DNA of 64,000 nt from Peromyscus leucopus (lineage: Eukaryota > Chordata > Mammalia > Rodentia > Cricetidae). The stretch lies in the NCBI RefSeq assembly GCF_004664715.2, contig NC_051072.1, positions 34,907,142-34,971,141 on the forward strand, in the 5' to 3' direction. A program made the position numbers and the translations under genes. A model generated the notes under the pieces. The model searched no databases. It saw nothing but the letters and a program-made list of their open reading frames with translations, and was not told the DNA's origin. Of the stretch, positions 25,812 to 38,267 are shown one piece after another (positions within the stretch are counted from its first letter, which is position 1; every line of letters starts with the position of its first letter).

Positions 25812-25965
25812 CAGACAAGGCCGGCGTCATCTAATTCAGCCCTCACAAGACGACTTGATGTAGAAACCATTGCCGCCACATTTCACAGACGAGAAAATAC
25901 TCAGGAATGTGGATGGTCCCAGAATTAAGCACAGGGAGTGAGTGTGGACATGAGTCACTGGAGAA
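25812..25965 (-). repeat. MIR SINE, minus strand
   Basis: CAGCCCTCACAAGACGACTT and CCACATTTCACAGACGAGAA, then AAATACTCAGGAATGTGG, follow the antisense MIR pattern ('cctcacaacaaccc..ttttacagatgaggaaactgagg'). Confidence 0.6.
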
Positions 25966-27169
25966 GAAAAACTCACTGAAGGAATAATCCACCTTCCATC
26001 CGGAATCCCTGCTAGGTATCCGGTGATACATCAGAAAAAGGAAAGCCAGAGGAAGCACAGGCCTGCATATCCCAGCATGCAGGAGCACTGGAAAGTCAAA
26101 GCCAGCCTGGGCTCTGAGTGAGACTGCATCTCCAAGACATAACCAGGGAAGTCAAACCAAAAGAGAGGAGTTTGACACTAATTTCGGAGAAAACCCTCAT
26201 GGGTGAAAGACTGCACTGGTAAAACCAACTCCATGAGAGTAACAAAAAACCGCAATGGGGTCAGAGTCAACACTCGCTTTGGCTAGGCAGGATCAGGAGA
26301 GCATTAATCCAGCCATGCCCTCCAGTCCTGTAGGAATCATACTTGCTTTTAAGGAAGTAAGGAGGACACAAGGGGCCCTCCTGTCTCTCATCTGAACTAC
26401 ACAGTGCTGTCTTGCTAAGTACAGCCACCATAGCTCCCTAGAAAGGAGCCTAGAGAATATGTACTCTGGAAATATTTGCTGAATGACTAATTAGGATTGT
26501 GGGAAGGTTCTAGATGGGCTGGACATGCGAGGTATACAGAAGTCAGCACTGAAGCAGTTAAAAGAAGGAAGAAGCAGGGCTACAGCATCAGGAGTCCGAA
26601 CAAGGGTTTGATCTGAAAAACTTCATAAACATGAGAGTGACCGGAAAAAAAGAAACATGGATGGTGAAAGCAGCCACAATAATAAGTAAGACACTATCTC
26701 ATTCATGTTTTTGGGTAAGGCCAAGGTATTCATGTTTTGTCAAGATTTCATCCTATGAATGTAATCCTAAGGAAAAATATCAACACGTGCAGACTTTCAG
26801 TGGCAGAAATAGTAATGATGAAGACAGAAGATGATGTGTGGGAACACTTGCTCTTGGGTGTGCACTGTGCAAACTGCTTCCTATGTCCTGTACACTGCAT
26901 ACACATACATGTGCACATTACCTCACATCTCCTTCCCACAGGGCCCTTCATCAAATCTAGCCCCTGTGTCTTATTGCATGTGAAATGACAACAGTATCTA
27001 TTCTCCATGAAATCTCAATGATAAATGAGAACGACTGAGGGAGAGAACAGGAAGGGAGAAACAAGTAGAGAGTCTAGAGTCCTGATTCCACATAAAGATA
27101 GGCAGAACCACCCTACTGTTGTTCTGCTAGCTTCAGTCAGCTTTGGTCAGAGCATTGGTGGGAGACTCA
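25966..27169. other. Intronic sequence with a possible old B1 relic
   Basis: CATATCCCAGCATGCAGGAG and AAAGCCAGCCTGGGCTCTGA at 26045-26125 resemble a decayed B1-like SINE on the plus strand. The rest is unrecognised. ORFs at 26631-27008 lack motifs. Confidence 0.4.
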
Positions 27170-27745
27170 TAACTGGTCAAGGTGTTCTAAATGGGTGACT
27201 ATGGAACACTCAGTACTAAAGGAGACATCTCTACTATCCCATTCAAGGCTCATGCAAGAGGAGGTAAAATGAAGGAGTGCACTGAAGAGCCCGTGTGTTG
27301 TAGAACACTGTCTTCTGGGCATGAATGGTCCTTGCGTTTATGAACTTACAGCAGCTGCAATTACCTGCACAGGACTGATCCACTCAGCACGCCCTCCTGG
27401 ATGGAGAGTGGCTCACAGGCCCTAGCCCTCCCTGAGGAGCTACCAGCAGTTCATAGTTGCTGTGGAAGTGAGGAGACATTCTTCAGTGATGTAGCCACTG
27501 ATAAGATGCCAAAGCTCTCCTAAATAGCCCCTTACCCAAGCTCATATAAGCAACCTAAGCTCACTGGGTCATGAGAGAGAGAGAGACACACACACACACA
27601 GAGAGAGACAGAGAGACAGAAAGGTGGGTTGGGAGGGGGAGGCTGGAGGGGCAGGAAGAGGGAAGGGGGGATCTTTGATTGATATGTAAAATGAGTAAAA
27701 AATTTTCTTAGTAAAAAAATTAAAAGAAAAAGAAGTCAGTTTCTA
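27170..27745 (+). mobile_element. Rodent L1 3' UTR, plus strand
   Basis: GTGACTATGGAACACTCAGT, ACTGTCTTCTGGGCATGAAT, TTACCTGCACAGGACTGATC and the terminal TTGATTGATATGTAAAATGA match what I recall of rodent L1 3' UTRs. No ORF2 remains. A GA/CA microsatellite (27571-27621) and a G-rich purine block sit before the tail, as usual in L1 3' UTRs. Confidence 0.75.
27571..27621 (+). repeat. GA/CA simple repeat inside the L1 3' UTR
   Basis: (GA)n, then (CA)n, then an imperfect GAGACA mixture. Confidence 0.9.
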
Positions 27746-27754
27746 TAGAAAAAA

Positions 27755-27920
27755 AGAAGAGAAAAAAGGGCTGGTTGAGAAGAGGGGGAATCAACAGAAA
27801 TGGGAAAGGGGCAGGAGGGAAATAGGTAAATAAGACCAAAATATTTTGTACAGAGGTACACAAATGTCACAATGAAACCCATTATGATATACAATTAATA
27901 TATGCAAATAAAACCACAGG
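27755..27920 (+). mobile_element. Second L1-like 3' tail fragment, plus strand
   Basis: TGTCACAATGAAACCCATTA and ATACAATTAATATATGCAAA resemble the 3' ends of other older rodent L1 subfamilies. Lies directly behind the first tail. Confidence 0.5.
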
Positions 27921-28302
27921 TCCAACCAGTGACGCCTGGCCGGAGTGACAGGTAAGATGCAAAGGGCAAGCAAGCTACTGTGACCAGTAAAAACTGAAGT
28001 GGCCCATCCTACCACCAAGCTGTACTGCTATCTTTACGCCATCATTTCTCCATGACTTCCGTGTTTGGTTTGTCCCCATTCATTTTATTATTTCCCAAAT
28101 TTTCATCCATTTCCTACAGGCATATTCAGGTTTACCTCTATCACCAAGCCTATAGGGGCTGGGTCTTACTTAGACTTTTTCTCAACCCTAGACACACTGT
28201 GGTGGAATGATTGTGTAAACTGTGGGAAAACACTATGTAAGAAGGAACTGATGTGAATAAAAATCACAAAACAGAAATGAACAATAACATAACACTATGT
28301 AT
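27921..28302. other. Intronic sequence, nothing recognised
   Basis: No gene or nameable repeat. Confidence 0.45.
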
Positions 28303-28348
<46 letters not shown>

Positions 28349-28349
28349 C
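28303..28349 (+). repeat. (TA)n microsatellite
   Basis: About 22 TA units, followed by a short degenerate continuation (GCGCACATATATATGATATA). Confidence 0.95.
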
Positions 28350-31300
28350 GCACATATATATGATATACTCACATATACACAAAGCATGGATCAGTTATAT
28401 GTACAAACATAGTTTGTTATTAAGATGACCTGAGGTGACTGTCCTTAAACTTAGCTCCATTAATCACTATTATTTCCATCTCAAGCCATTTCTCCTTACT
28501 AAATAAGGAAGACAATAGTTCATGTCTTTTTTATTTTGAAACAGTAAGACATTTAACTTAAGGTTGGGAAGGGAGGTGATCAAAAGCCTTGGAATGTTCT
28601 CAAAGGGTAGAAGAAGGTTCTGCAAGCTGGTGGGGAGGAACAGGGAATGCCATTCTCCTGAGTTAACCCAGGATGAAGTCAACCGCCTGTGTCTTCCTCA
28701 AAATACTTCACACCATCCTTAGCTCTCATCAACTGCCTACCTTTATCATCTACCTTCTTGAGTTTCTCCCTTGAATTTAGCATTTTCCCGACACCCAAAC
28801 CAACTGAACTCCAGTGACCCTATCTCTGAGTAACCATGCACTGCTGAATGCAGGTTACCGGCCATCCCATAGTGGTCCTGAAACACTCAACTCGTTCCCC
28901 CTGAGATTAGGAACACTTGGTCAAGCAGTTCCAAGGAAACTTGATTTCACTGTTAGAATTCTCCCTAAATGCCCAGCACTTTACATTGAGATGATTCTCT
29001 GGGTAACTAGAATATACTTTAAAACCCAGGAAAGCTGAATTTTCTTTATATGTGCTAGCCCAGCTTCTCACATGATCCTTCCGGAGTCAGACACAACAGA
29101 GTTTTCAATAAATAAGCAAGTGGGTGACCCATCAAAAACCAACTGCGAAAGAGAATATACAAATTGTACTATTGACGCCTACGTTTTTCAATGGAAATAG
29201 GGTTGTTAAAGTTGAGGGAGGAATAATAATCTATAGTTGGGCCAGAAATTTGCTCTTCCACACAAATACATGCACAGACCCAAGCATCATTAGTCTGGAA
29301 CTAGCCTACTGCTCCAATCCCCAAGGTTCTGTCTTATACCTATGTTGTTCAACCTCCTAACAGTAAGTTAGGAACTAACACATGCCACCAAACCCTGTGG
29401 GATCCTCTCCATTGTCATGTTCATCTCATTAATTGTCAGGGCACAGTTTGGTTAAACCTCCTTGAGAAAAAACATACTCCTCTCCTACATAACCCGAGCC
29501 TTCCAACTTCATCTTTCATTGCCCTCAATTTTAATGGCACACCGTCAATGTTAACTTCAAGCATTCATTTTTCCTAACTGTCCAGAAACATTCAGTATTT
29601 ATTTCGCCCAAATAAATATCTTATACAATAAATCCATTGCCAATTCACAATAGTTTATTATACCTGATGAATGTTCAATAAAGGTTTTGTTTTTTTAATC
29701 TAGCCTAATAATTAAAACCATGAGAATTTTCAAACCACACCATTAGATTCTACTGATTTTTATATTATGATCTCTGACTGCAAAATGTCTACAAATAATA
29801 TTGTCACTGGGAGAGTAGCTAGCAGAAACCAAAGCATGATTAAAACGTTCAATCTATTAGAAAGCAGTTTAAGAACGTTTTACACAGAAGTTATTTCAAG
29901 GATGTTTATGTTTCACTGCTTGCCAGCTTTCTAGCTAAGATCAACATTCATGTTCCTAGGAGTTTATTGTCAAATGGTAGCACCAAGCATCTTAAGAGAA
30001 ACCTGTAATTGCTCAATCACAGACACTTCTCAGTATTGATGCTGTAAAAGTCACTGTTAGCTGTCACACTGACAGACACCTGGGAAGGCCAGTCAACCCT
30101 TTATTGAACAATATAAGAAGGCATCAATCATTAATAAGATGGCATAATGCAGAGTGTTTCCATTCCACAGCACTAAAAATGAGTCACAATTAGAAATGAC
30201 CTTGACGGAGAAGGAGAAGAAAATAACAAAAAGCAGGGTAAGGTCACCATCACACAGTAATTAAGAAGACAGAAGAGACCTTTCGAAGTCACTAAACTCC
30301 CCGATATTATACTGAACTCTGGCACTGGGCATTTTCTTGTGCCGTTAAGAGAATTTAGTAGGTTCATTGGATTGACTGATTTCTTTGTTAACCTATTTGC
30401 ATGGGTTAAGACCCTGATTGACATAAAACACAACCCAAAAAATGCCAGACAGAGAGTGCAATGAAAGACTGACTGATGTATGCTTTGGGGTACAGCCTAT
30501 CCAATAAATGTGCCTGGCCAGCAAAGAACCCATTGGCAAAGATTTATTATCGGAACAAATAGATTCTAAAAAGCCTGACTACAATTGAACCTGCAGTAGA
30601 AATTCACACGTAAATACAATTCTTTGCCCTATGTAGCTCATTTCGTTTACTTTTTAGATTCTTTTCCTAAGTTTCCTTTTAGAATAATTAACAAGTAAAA
30701 GCAATGATACAGCATTTGTTGTCTTTAAAGTGTAGTCCTTTCATTTACACAAAAGAAAGCGAAGTTTATACTACTTATAACTCTAGGATAACTGCTAATC
30801 CATTTGTAAAGGGATGGAAGTATTACTATAAAATACATCATTAAGAAAAAAATGAAAATCAATCACCTGGAACAAATTGTCACATTTTAATTACATGTAA
30901 TACATGAACAGCAAACTTGTAAAGTCAAGGGCAGATGTAGAGAGGATTGTAAAAGTTATACCTCCAAGTTCTTTTACATTCAAGATGGCATTCTGGAATG
31001 GCACTGCCTTTATACTAAAACCTAAAATTAGAAAACAGAAAGAGAAGAATTAGCAACTCGACTTTTACATTGAGACACTTAAGATGGTCAGATCCTGTGT
31101 TTGGAGAAAACTGAAGCTTGCTCTCCATAGCTCATATTTAGACTAGAAACATCATTCCTAAGACAAAATAGCCTTATATTATCTTCCACTGTTTTGAAAC
31201 ATCACTGAATATTATAGTCATATATAACACTATCCCCTTCCCTTCCAAATATTGCCCTCTTCTTTAGCATATAATGATTATGCAAATTTTTAGCAGGTAG

Positions 31301-31852
31301 AAGAGACAGCCAGGAAAAATAAGAAATTTCAAAGAAAATATTGAATCTAGTTCTTAATATATTACACTTTTTTTCTTATATATAGAAACTAGTAATTAAA
31401 ACACTTAAATACCTTATATTTGAATTTTCTTGTATTTGTTAGTATTTCATCTAGGGACCCAATAATATATACTTAACTTACATTTTTCTCTAAAAGTAAA
31501 ACTATAAATAATCATTCATACAGAAGTAAGTTTTACAAAGCATGTCATAAAACACTGATAATGTTTAGAGATTATAGTTCTTCTGCCTCTAATAATATAC
31601 TCAGGGCTTCACTACTCATGCTGAAGGCAATCAATTTAGATGGAATACATAAGAAAGTACGTATACAGGTGCACACGGACGCACACGTGTGAGCACACAC
31701 ACGTGCAAACACTGGATATTTCTGAAATGAGTCCTGAGAAACTAGACTAGCAATGGCTTGAGAGAGCACTGGAGACCTGGAGCCTGCAACAGACTCTTGT
31801 TTCAACTGAGTATCTTTGCCATGTGCTTGTTTTCTTTTTCTACTGAAACTCC
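28350..31852. other. Long intronic stretch without recognised features
   Basis: About 3.5 kb in which I could name no SINE, LINE, LTR or gene. This is the longest rodent-SINE-free block in the window, and its ORFs are all short and motif-free. A block free of recent insertions could reflect constraint or chance. Confidence 0.4.
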
Positions 31853-32350
31853 TTGTGGTGATATCTTGTTTGTACTCTTAACAAATAAAGCTTGCCTGAA
31901 GATCAGAGGACAGAGCCAGCCACAGAGTTAGCCACAGAGGTCAGGCAGTGGTGGCACACACCTTTAATCCTAGCACTCAGGAGGCAGAGGCAGAGATCTG
32001 TCTGGATTTTTGTGAGTTCAAGGCCACCCTGGACAACAGGAGATCAATCCCGTCTAAGAGAGAAACAGAGCCAGGCAGTGGTGACACACACCTTTAAATC
32101 CAGCACTTGGGATCACACACCTTTAATCCCAGCACTAGGAAGGTTGAGACAGGAAGTGATATGGCTGGGCAGAGAAAGGAATATAAGGTGGGTGGAGACA
32201 GGAACTCGCTCTCTTTCAGGCTGAGGAATTAGTGAAGTAAGAGTTGGTGGCTGTGGCTTGCTCTGCTTCTCTCATCTTTCAGCTTTCACCCTGATATCTG
32301 GCTCCGGGTTTTTATTAAGACCAATTCGGATTCGGGCAGCAACTCGCACT
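31853..32350 (+). mobile_element. Composite LTR-like repeat containing two B1-derived segments
   Basis: The block opens CTTGTGGTGATATCTTGT followed by AACAAATAAAGCTTGCCTGA. It carries one B1-like segment at about 31945-32070 (CAGGCAGTGGTGGCACACAC) and a second at about 32071-32150 (CAGGCAGTGGTGACACACAC). A non-B1 part follows (AAGTGATATGGCTGGGCAGA, CTGGCTCCGGGTTTTTATTA). I recall this architecture from other cricetid sequences as one interspersed family, not independent insertions. I do not know its name or its class with certainty. Confidence 0.55.
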
Positions 32351-32639
32351 AATTTTTTAAAGCTAATTTTTTCAGAAGTTTTAGGGTCCAGTTTTAACAT
32401 GAGCAATTACAAAGAAGTAGTTATTTTTCCACAAAATTACCAGTAAAGAAAGAAAAACATACAAGTATTTTTCACTTAAAATGCCATGATTGATGATGGA
32501 GGAAGTGAAAAGCTCTGAGAGACTACTGTAGGTAAGAACAATTACACTGCTTTGCCTTCTTTTTAGCCCGGCCTCTTCCGTATGCTTTCTCTCCATGTTC
32601 TCCCAGCACTTTGATAAGCTATAAATTACATCCCATTTA

Positions 32640-33600
32640 TTATAATTATTATCATCTCATATATTATATCCTCTTCCTCTCTCCCCTTTCTCTCCCTCCA
32701 CCTCCCCTCTCCCCCCAGATCATCCTCCCCTCTGTCTCCCCTCAGAAACAAGCAGATCTCCCAGGGACATCAACCAAACACGGCACAACAAGCTACAATA
32801 AGATGAGGCGCGTACCACCACATCAAGGCTGGACCAGGCAACCCAGCAGGAGAAAAAAAGGTCCCACAAGCAGGCAAAAGAGTTAGAGACAGCCCCTGCT
32901 CCCTCTGTTAGGAATCCCACCAGAACACTACTCAGCCATAACACAGATGCAGAGGACCTAGATCAGGCCCCTACAGTATCCCTGATGCCTGCAAGCCCTC
33001 ATGAGTCCCAGCCAATTGATTCTGTGAGCCATGTTCTCTTGGTGTCCCTGACCCCTCTACTTCCTTTAAGCCATCCCCCCCACCCCCACCCCGCCGTGGG
33101 AGAACTCTCCGAGCTCCCGCTAATGTTTGGCTGTGGGACTCCACATCTGCTCCCATCAGTTGCTGAATAAAGTCTCTCTGGTCTCTTTGATGACAATTCT
33201 GCTAGGCTCTGCTCCCAGAACACTCTGCAGACAAAGCTGTAGGTTTTATGGCTGGGTTGATGTCCCAATCCCTCTACTTGGGGCCTTGCCTAGTTACAGA
33301 AGATGGCCAGTTCAGGCTCTGTGTTCCCCGTTACTAAAAGTCTTTGCTAAGGTTACTCTTGTGGATTCCATGGGGTTTCCATGGCACTGGAGCTACACCT
33401 TGCATCCCCGCCATGGCTACCAATTCCATTGTTTCTCCTAGTTTCCCTCACCACTTGATCCCTTTTGTTTCCATATCACACACCCCAGTCCACTGGTGAG
33501 ATCTATTCTATTTCCGCTTCCCAGGGAGATCCTTGCATCCCCCCTCCTTGTTACTGAGCTCCTCTGGGTCTGTGGACCACAGCATGACTATCTTTTACTG
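32640..33600 (-). mobile_element. L1 3' UTR, minus strand
   Basis: C/T-rich on the plus strand at 32670-32740, so the L1 strand is G/A-rich, as expected of an L1 3' UTR polypurine segment. It is contiguous with the ORF2 end at 33600-34060. The ORFs on both strands at 32611-33441 are chance readings of this UTR. Confidence 0.65.
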
Positions 33601-34062
33601 TACAGCTAATATCCACTTATAAGTGAGTACATCCATGTTTGCTTTCAGGGTCTGGGTTACCTCACTCAAGGTGATTTTTTTTCACATTCCATCCATTTGC
33701 CTGCAAATTTCATGATGTTGTTGCTTTTAACAGCTGAGTAATATTCTATTGTGTAAATATACCACATTTTCTTTATACATCTTTTGGTTGAGGGACATCT
33801 AGGTTGTTTCCAGGTTCTGGCTATTACAAATAATGCTGTTATGAGCATATTTGAGCAAGTGTCCTTGTGGTACTTGATGCTGAACATCCTTTGGGTACAT
33901 GCCCAGGAGTGGTATAGCTGGGTCTTGAGGTAGATTGATTCCCAATTATCGCCATATTGATTTCCAAAGTGGCTGTAGCAGTTTGCACTCCCAACCAGCA
34001 ATGGAGGGGTGTTCCCCTGACTCCACATCCTCGCCAACATGTTTGTGTTTTTTGATCTTTGT
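33600..34062 (-). pseudogene. L1 ORF2 C-terminal fragment, 5'-truncated, minus strand
   Basis: The minus-strand frame from about 34040 to 33666 encodes KKMWYIYTIEYYSAVKSNN followed by IMKFAGKWMECE. This is the well-conserved C-terminal end of L1 ORF2p, the reverse transcriptase/endonuclease polyprotein of LINE-1. Upstream there is a match to RTWKQPRCPST. After KWMECE the frame is lost and meets a stop, whereas the family continues for about 20 more residues. Homology stops abruptly near 34062, so the copy is a typical 5'-truncated insertion. It cannot move. Confidence 0.9.
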
Positions 34063-34084
34063 CATTCTTACACTCCAGTTTTAA

Positions 34085-34255
34085 GGCAGCATTTGATAAT
34101 GGTTGAAGAACTGACTTTGGAATCAGACAGAACTAGACTTACATTCCAGCTCTTCCAGTGCAGGCAACTTACTAGCCTTAGCTTTCTCATTTGTAAAGTG
34201 GGGATGGCGGCACCTACTTCACAGCCTTGTCATGATATAGGTACTGGGTCTATTC
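34085..34255 (+). repeat. MIR SINE, plus strand
   Basis: CTGACTTTGGAATCAGACAG, CAACTTACTAGCCTTAGCTT and CTCATTTGTAAAGTGGGGAT closely follow the MIR consensus order: tRNA-like A/B region, then the core domain. Confidence 0.85.
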
Positions 34256-34293
34256 CAGGTTAAAGGTGCAGAAAGTCGCTGAATCTTTATGAG

Positions 34294-34296
<3 letters not shown>

Positions 34297-34354
<58 letters not shown>
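34297..34354 (+). repeat. (GA)n microsatellite
   Basis: About 29 perfect GA units. Confidence 0.97.
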
Positions 34355-34358
<4 letters not shown>

Positions 34359-35384
34359 CCTGTGCTGTGCTGGCATACTGGTGTGTACCTGGGCCTGCAG
34401 CAAAGCCTCTCCAGGTGTCTGGCCTCTGGGGAATCAGGGACAGTTGGTGCCAATCACAATACTCCTACAGGCACCGAAATTCCCCTGCAGGAGATCTGGA
34501 GGCTTGAATATCTCTACCTACCTCACATGGATATTGTCTGGATTAAACGGCAATGATTGCGAAATCCTGGCAACAAACGGCCCCTACAGATGCTAAACAG
34601 TCTATTAGTGGTTATGTTTAAGACAACTCTCGAGAATGGATTTTCCAGAGAGGCAGGGCTGGTCCAAACTTTGATAAAGAAAGTTATGGAGCACACCAGT
34701 AATGTTTAATTGGCTTTGATTCTTAAAAGTTGACAACAGGCAGGGACTCAAAAGAGAACCAATATTCTTCCAGAAATGGCCACAGCCATATGCAAAATGC
34801 AACTTTAGACATGTATTAATGGAATAGGCAGGTAGTGTGATTGTTACTATCTTTAATTCTTTGCAGATCCTCATAATAAATGAACTACAAAAATATCAAC
34901 TGTTCATGTTAAGTAACCAAGTAATCTTATTTATAGGCATATAAATGTTTCTGCAGAATACTCATAAATGCTTTCTCCCAGAATGAACACATGTAGCTAG
35001 ATTTACACTGCAAATATATTCATGGTCTCCCATATTATTCTTATATTCAACTACAGTAATTGCTGCTCAGAAAATGAAGTCTAGATCATCAATTCAAAAA
35101 ACAAGAAAATGAACTTTTCACGGAAGAGAAAGAGTATTTCTCTATTTCGGTAATTCTAAATTATTGCCAAGACTAAGCAGGAGAACTAAAAGGGTAAAGG
35201 AACATTTTCAGTTCACAGACGTCCAACCAAGAAGAAATGAAAAACCACACTATATGTTATTTCTGTTTACAGTGGGTTGGATGAGATGAAGAGTTAACAA
35301 AATCAATAGGGTAAAAAATAAAAAATATATATAAAAAAAAAAGTCAAACCACCAAAAACTGTCCAGGGATTGCTTTAAAAAATG
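34355..35384. other. Intronic sequence, nothing recognised
   Basis: ORFs at 34289-34596 overlap the GA tract or lack motifs. No nameable repeat. Confidence 0.45.
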
Positions 35385-35475
35385 AAAGCATGGGCTACAG
35401 AGTCTAGAAGTCTGGGTTCAAATCTTGGCTCCATCCATGACTAGTTGTTTGAGTTTAGCAGGGAGGAAGCATTGT
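35385..35475 (+). repeat. MIR relic, plus strand
   Basis: GGGCTACAGAGTCTAGAAGT and CTGGGTTCAAATCTTGGCTC match the tRNA-derived 5' part of MIR. Confidence 0.6.
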
Positions 35476-35848
35476 CTGAGTTTTAAAAAGTGCATGTTCC
35501 TCCAGATTCCAATGCTGCTAAGGATCTTTACCCATTACCTACTTTACCTGCTGTGGTAACCCCAATGGCACCATCAGTACACTGTCCCAAGGGGAAAATG
35601 AAGCGAAGTGCTACATGGAATACTTGAACCTAGATCTTGCCACTAAAGCCCTATAGTGAGTGCTTCGACTCCTGCAGGTTCCAGGGAGCAGGTAGATTTA
35701 CACTGATGTGTTTACTACTGAGCTAGGGATGCTGGCTCTGACTGGGCAACATGTGTGACTAATAAACCCACACATTTATTTTCCTTTGTGTCTATTAATA
35801 ATTTGACATGAGCCACCCAAATTAATTTCTCAAAGTTAAACAACATTG

Positions 35849-35849
<1 letters not shown>
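35476..35849. other. Intronic sequence, nothing recognised
   Basis: No gene or nameable repeat before the B1 tail. Confidence 0.45.
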
Positions 35850-35882
<33 letters not shown>

Positions 35883-36067
35883 TGTTTTGTTGTTGTTGTT
35901 TTTGTTGTTTTTTTTTGTTTTTGTTTTTCGAGACAGGGTTTCTCTGTGTAGCTTTGTGCCTGTCCTGGAACTCACTCTGTAGCCCAGCCTGGCCTCAAAC
36001 TCACAGAGATCCGCCTGCCTCTGCCTCCCAAGTGCTGGGATTAAAGGCGTGCACCACTACTGCCCGG
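35850..36067 (-). mobile_element. Full-length B1 SINE, cricetid-like, minus strand
   Basis: The body at 35930-36067 reads GAGACAGGGTTTCTCTGTGT, then GCTTTGTGCCTGTCCTGGAA, and ends GGCGTGCACCACTACTGCCC. The roughly 80-bp T/TTTTG-rich stretch at 35850-35929 is its expanded A-tail. The GCTTTGTGCCTG variant is typical, in my recollection, of cricetid B1 copies. This is one of the least decayed SINEs here. Confidence 0.95.
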
Positions 36068-36209
36068 CGCTTTTTTTTTTTTTTAAACTGAAGCAAAAAT
36101 AATAGCATGAGTTTAGTTAGAAAGCTCTTCTAAGACCTGGAACTTGGGAAGGCATGAAAACCTCCTGCTTCTGCAAACTCTGAGTCCTCTGATTGATTCC
36201 CTAGGAGTA

Positions 36210-36345
36210 TGTGCTGATGTGACAAGACACTCCCTCAGAGCCACGGTTTCATACGGCTTTGGCCTTAAATTCTCAACTACAAAATGAGCAGACTGAATTA
36301 GCTCTTTAAGATTTCCTCTAAAATTAGGGTTCCATTATTTATAGT
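36210..36345 (+). repeat. MIR-family relic, plus strand
   Basis: CTCAACTACAAAATGAGCAG followed by TAAGATTTCCTCTAAAATTA recalls the 3' part of MIR-type SINEs ('ctgtaaaatgagg..gatctctaaggtcccttcc'). Confidence 0.45.
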
Positions 36346-38267
36346 CAACAAGAGGAGGAAATAATAGTAACAGCGAGTCAAATCTTAATGGCCTCTAGTG
36401 TTTGGCTGAAGACCCCAAGGGTAGGTCTCCCTGGGCACCATCCAAATAGCAGGATGGTTGAAGCCTTAGTTGCCCACTCATTTTTTCCTGGCATATCGGA
36501 GCTACATTAGTAAGACTGAAAGCTCCCCTAAGATTTTACCCCACACATTTTAATAAATATATGACTTGGTAACTCTTTGGGGACATAATTGTTTGCTTAG
36601 CCTCCCCATCAATGTTTTGCAATCCCTAAATCTAACAAAACCTGTAATACAGGGAAGATGAATTTGAAAGTTTTGTACAGGGAGCATTCCTGGAATTATA
36701 ACAAAGCTAGTTTGGGGAGGAAGGTCAGTCTATTTTTATTCATCATGTGTTACACACAAATGTTTGACTTGGGCCTACACCCCAGTTCCTTGTCTCCCCC
36801 TCCCCGAAGCCTGCACAAATGCACTCCCATACCTGACGTGTGCTTCTGGAATTCCTGGATCCCTCTAAAGACGGACTGAAGGGAAAGAAAGGCATGCCAG
36901 AGATCTGGTGGTCTCGACCAAGACCAAAAGCATTATTTATGCCATGACAGCTTTGTGATGTTTGGACAAAAATCCAGCAAAAGTCTTCTCAATAGGATTT
37001 CAACATCATAAAAGGAAATTTAATCTACTGGCATTTATAAAGCACAATCCTTTAGCAGATAAAAAATTTACTGTTGAACTTGTTCCTCTGGTTAACCCAT
37101 GTGCAGCTAATACTAAAGTTGTTTTAAACACTTCATTCAACTTCTTGGGAACGTTTTTTCTCTCTTCCTTTCAAACCGTCACCATTTTGGCCACTGGCAA
37201 TTTTTCAAGAGCAAAAATATACGTGTGTAGGGACAGATCCAGAAAGAGATTTTCAACTTTTTTTTTTCCCCAAATCAAAGTACTTAGTTTTCTGTCAATA
37301 GTTCTTGAGCTCTGTCAATACATTATTCTAAGCCTCTGGATTCCATTCTTCTGGCTCAAAAAAGGAAAAACAAAGTGAATAACCTACAGCTTACCAACCG
37401 CTCTTAACAAACTCATAGTAGGTCCACAGGCAAGGGGCTCACTGAGACAGAACTCGCTTTTGTTCTCAGACCTCAGGAGAGGCTGCCCAGCTTCTCTCTC
37501 TCTCTCAACCGCTCCTGCTTTCTGGAGGGTTTCTTGGCCCTTTGAGTTTTGACAACTTAAGTATCTTTTAAAAATTATGTCAAAGCTGAAAGATGGTTGA
37601 AGTTAACGATCCAATAAAATTTGGATTCCCTTTCTTCCTGGAAAAAGAGCAGGCATGCTTTGCTGAAACTGGGTGGACCTGCCCTTCTCAGGGATTGCTA
37701 TCAATTTCTAAGAAACTCAGGCCTAACAAAGACCCTCTTCTTAATTGTTGAAAACAACTATTTCATCTTAATTTGATTTATATTTTCAAGACATTATAAA
37801 ACAGAGAAATAATTTGGAACAATAAAATTTCCTCATACCACATCAACAAAGCACATTATTTTTACATATTCATTCCCAGTTTACATTCAAATACATATGT
37901 TTCTATAGCCTAATTTTTAAAAATGAACTTAACTTTTTCATTTTCTTTAACAGAAGACAATATATATTTTCCAGTCTCAACCATTTCAATTGAGGTTCCA
38001 AATCTTATTTATTAATAAGCTCCCTTGCTTTAGGGCATTTATACAGCTTTAAAGTTTCACTTATAAACAATGTTGCAAGGAATTGCCTGAAGACATAGTT
38101 TCTTTTACATTAGTAACTCCTGACAAATTGCCAGTTGTGCCTGTATTAGGCCTGTTATTTCTTTCTATTTCTTAGTATGTTGAGAATTTTTATAAGAAAT
38201 CGGTGTTGGAAATCTCATCAGGGATTTCACAGTTTTTCATTTATAGATACTGAAAATTAAATTTATT
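36346..38267. other. Intronic sequence, nothing recognised
   Basis: Contains a 138-codon ORF at 36962-37378 (+) with no domain I recognise and no splice context. AT-rich otherwise. Confidence 0.4.

Noticed and set aside
36962..37378. 138-codon plus-strand ORF
   Set aside because: No recognisable domain, Phe/Leu-rich from T-rich DNA, and no flanking splice or promoter signals.
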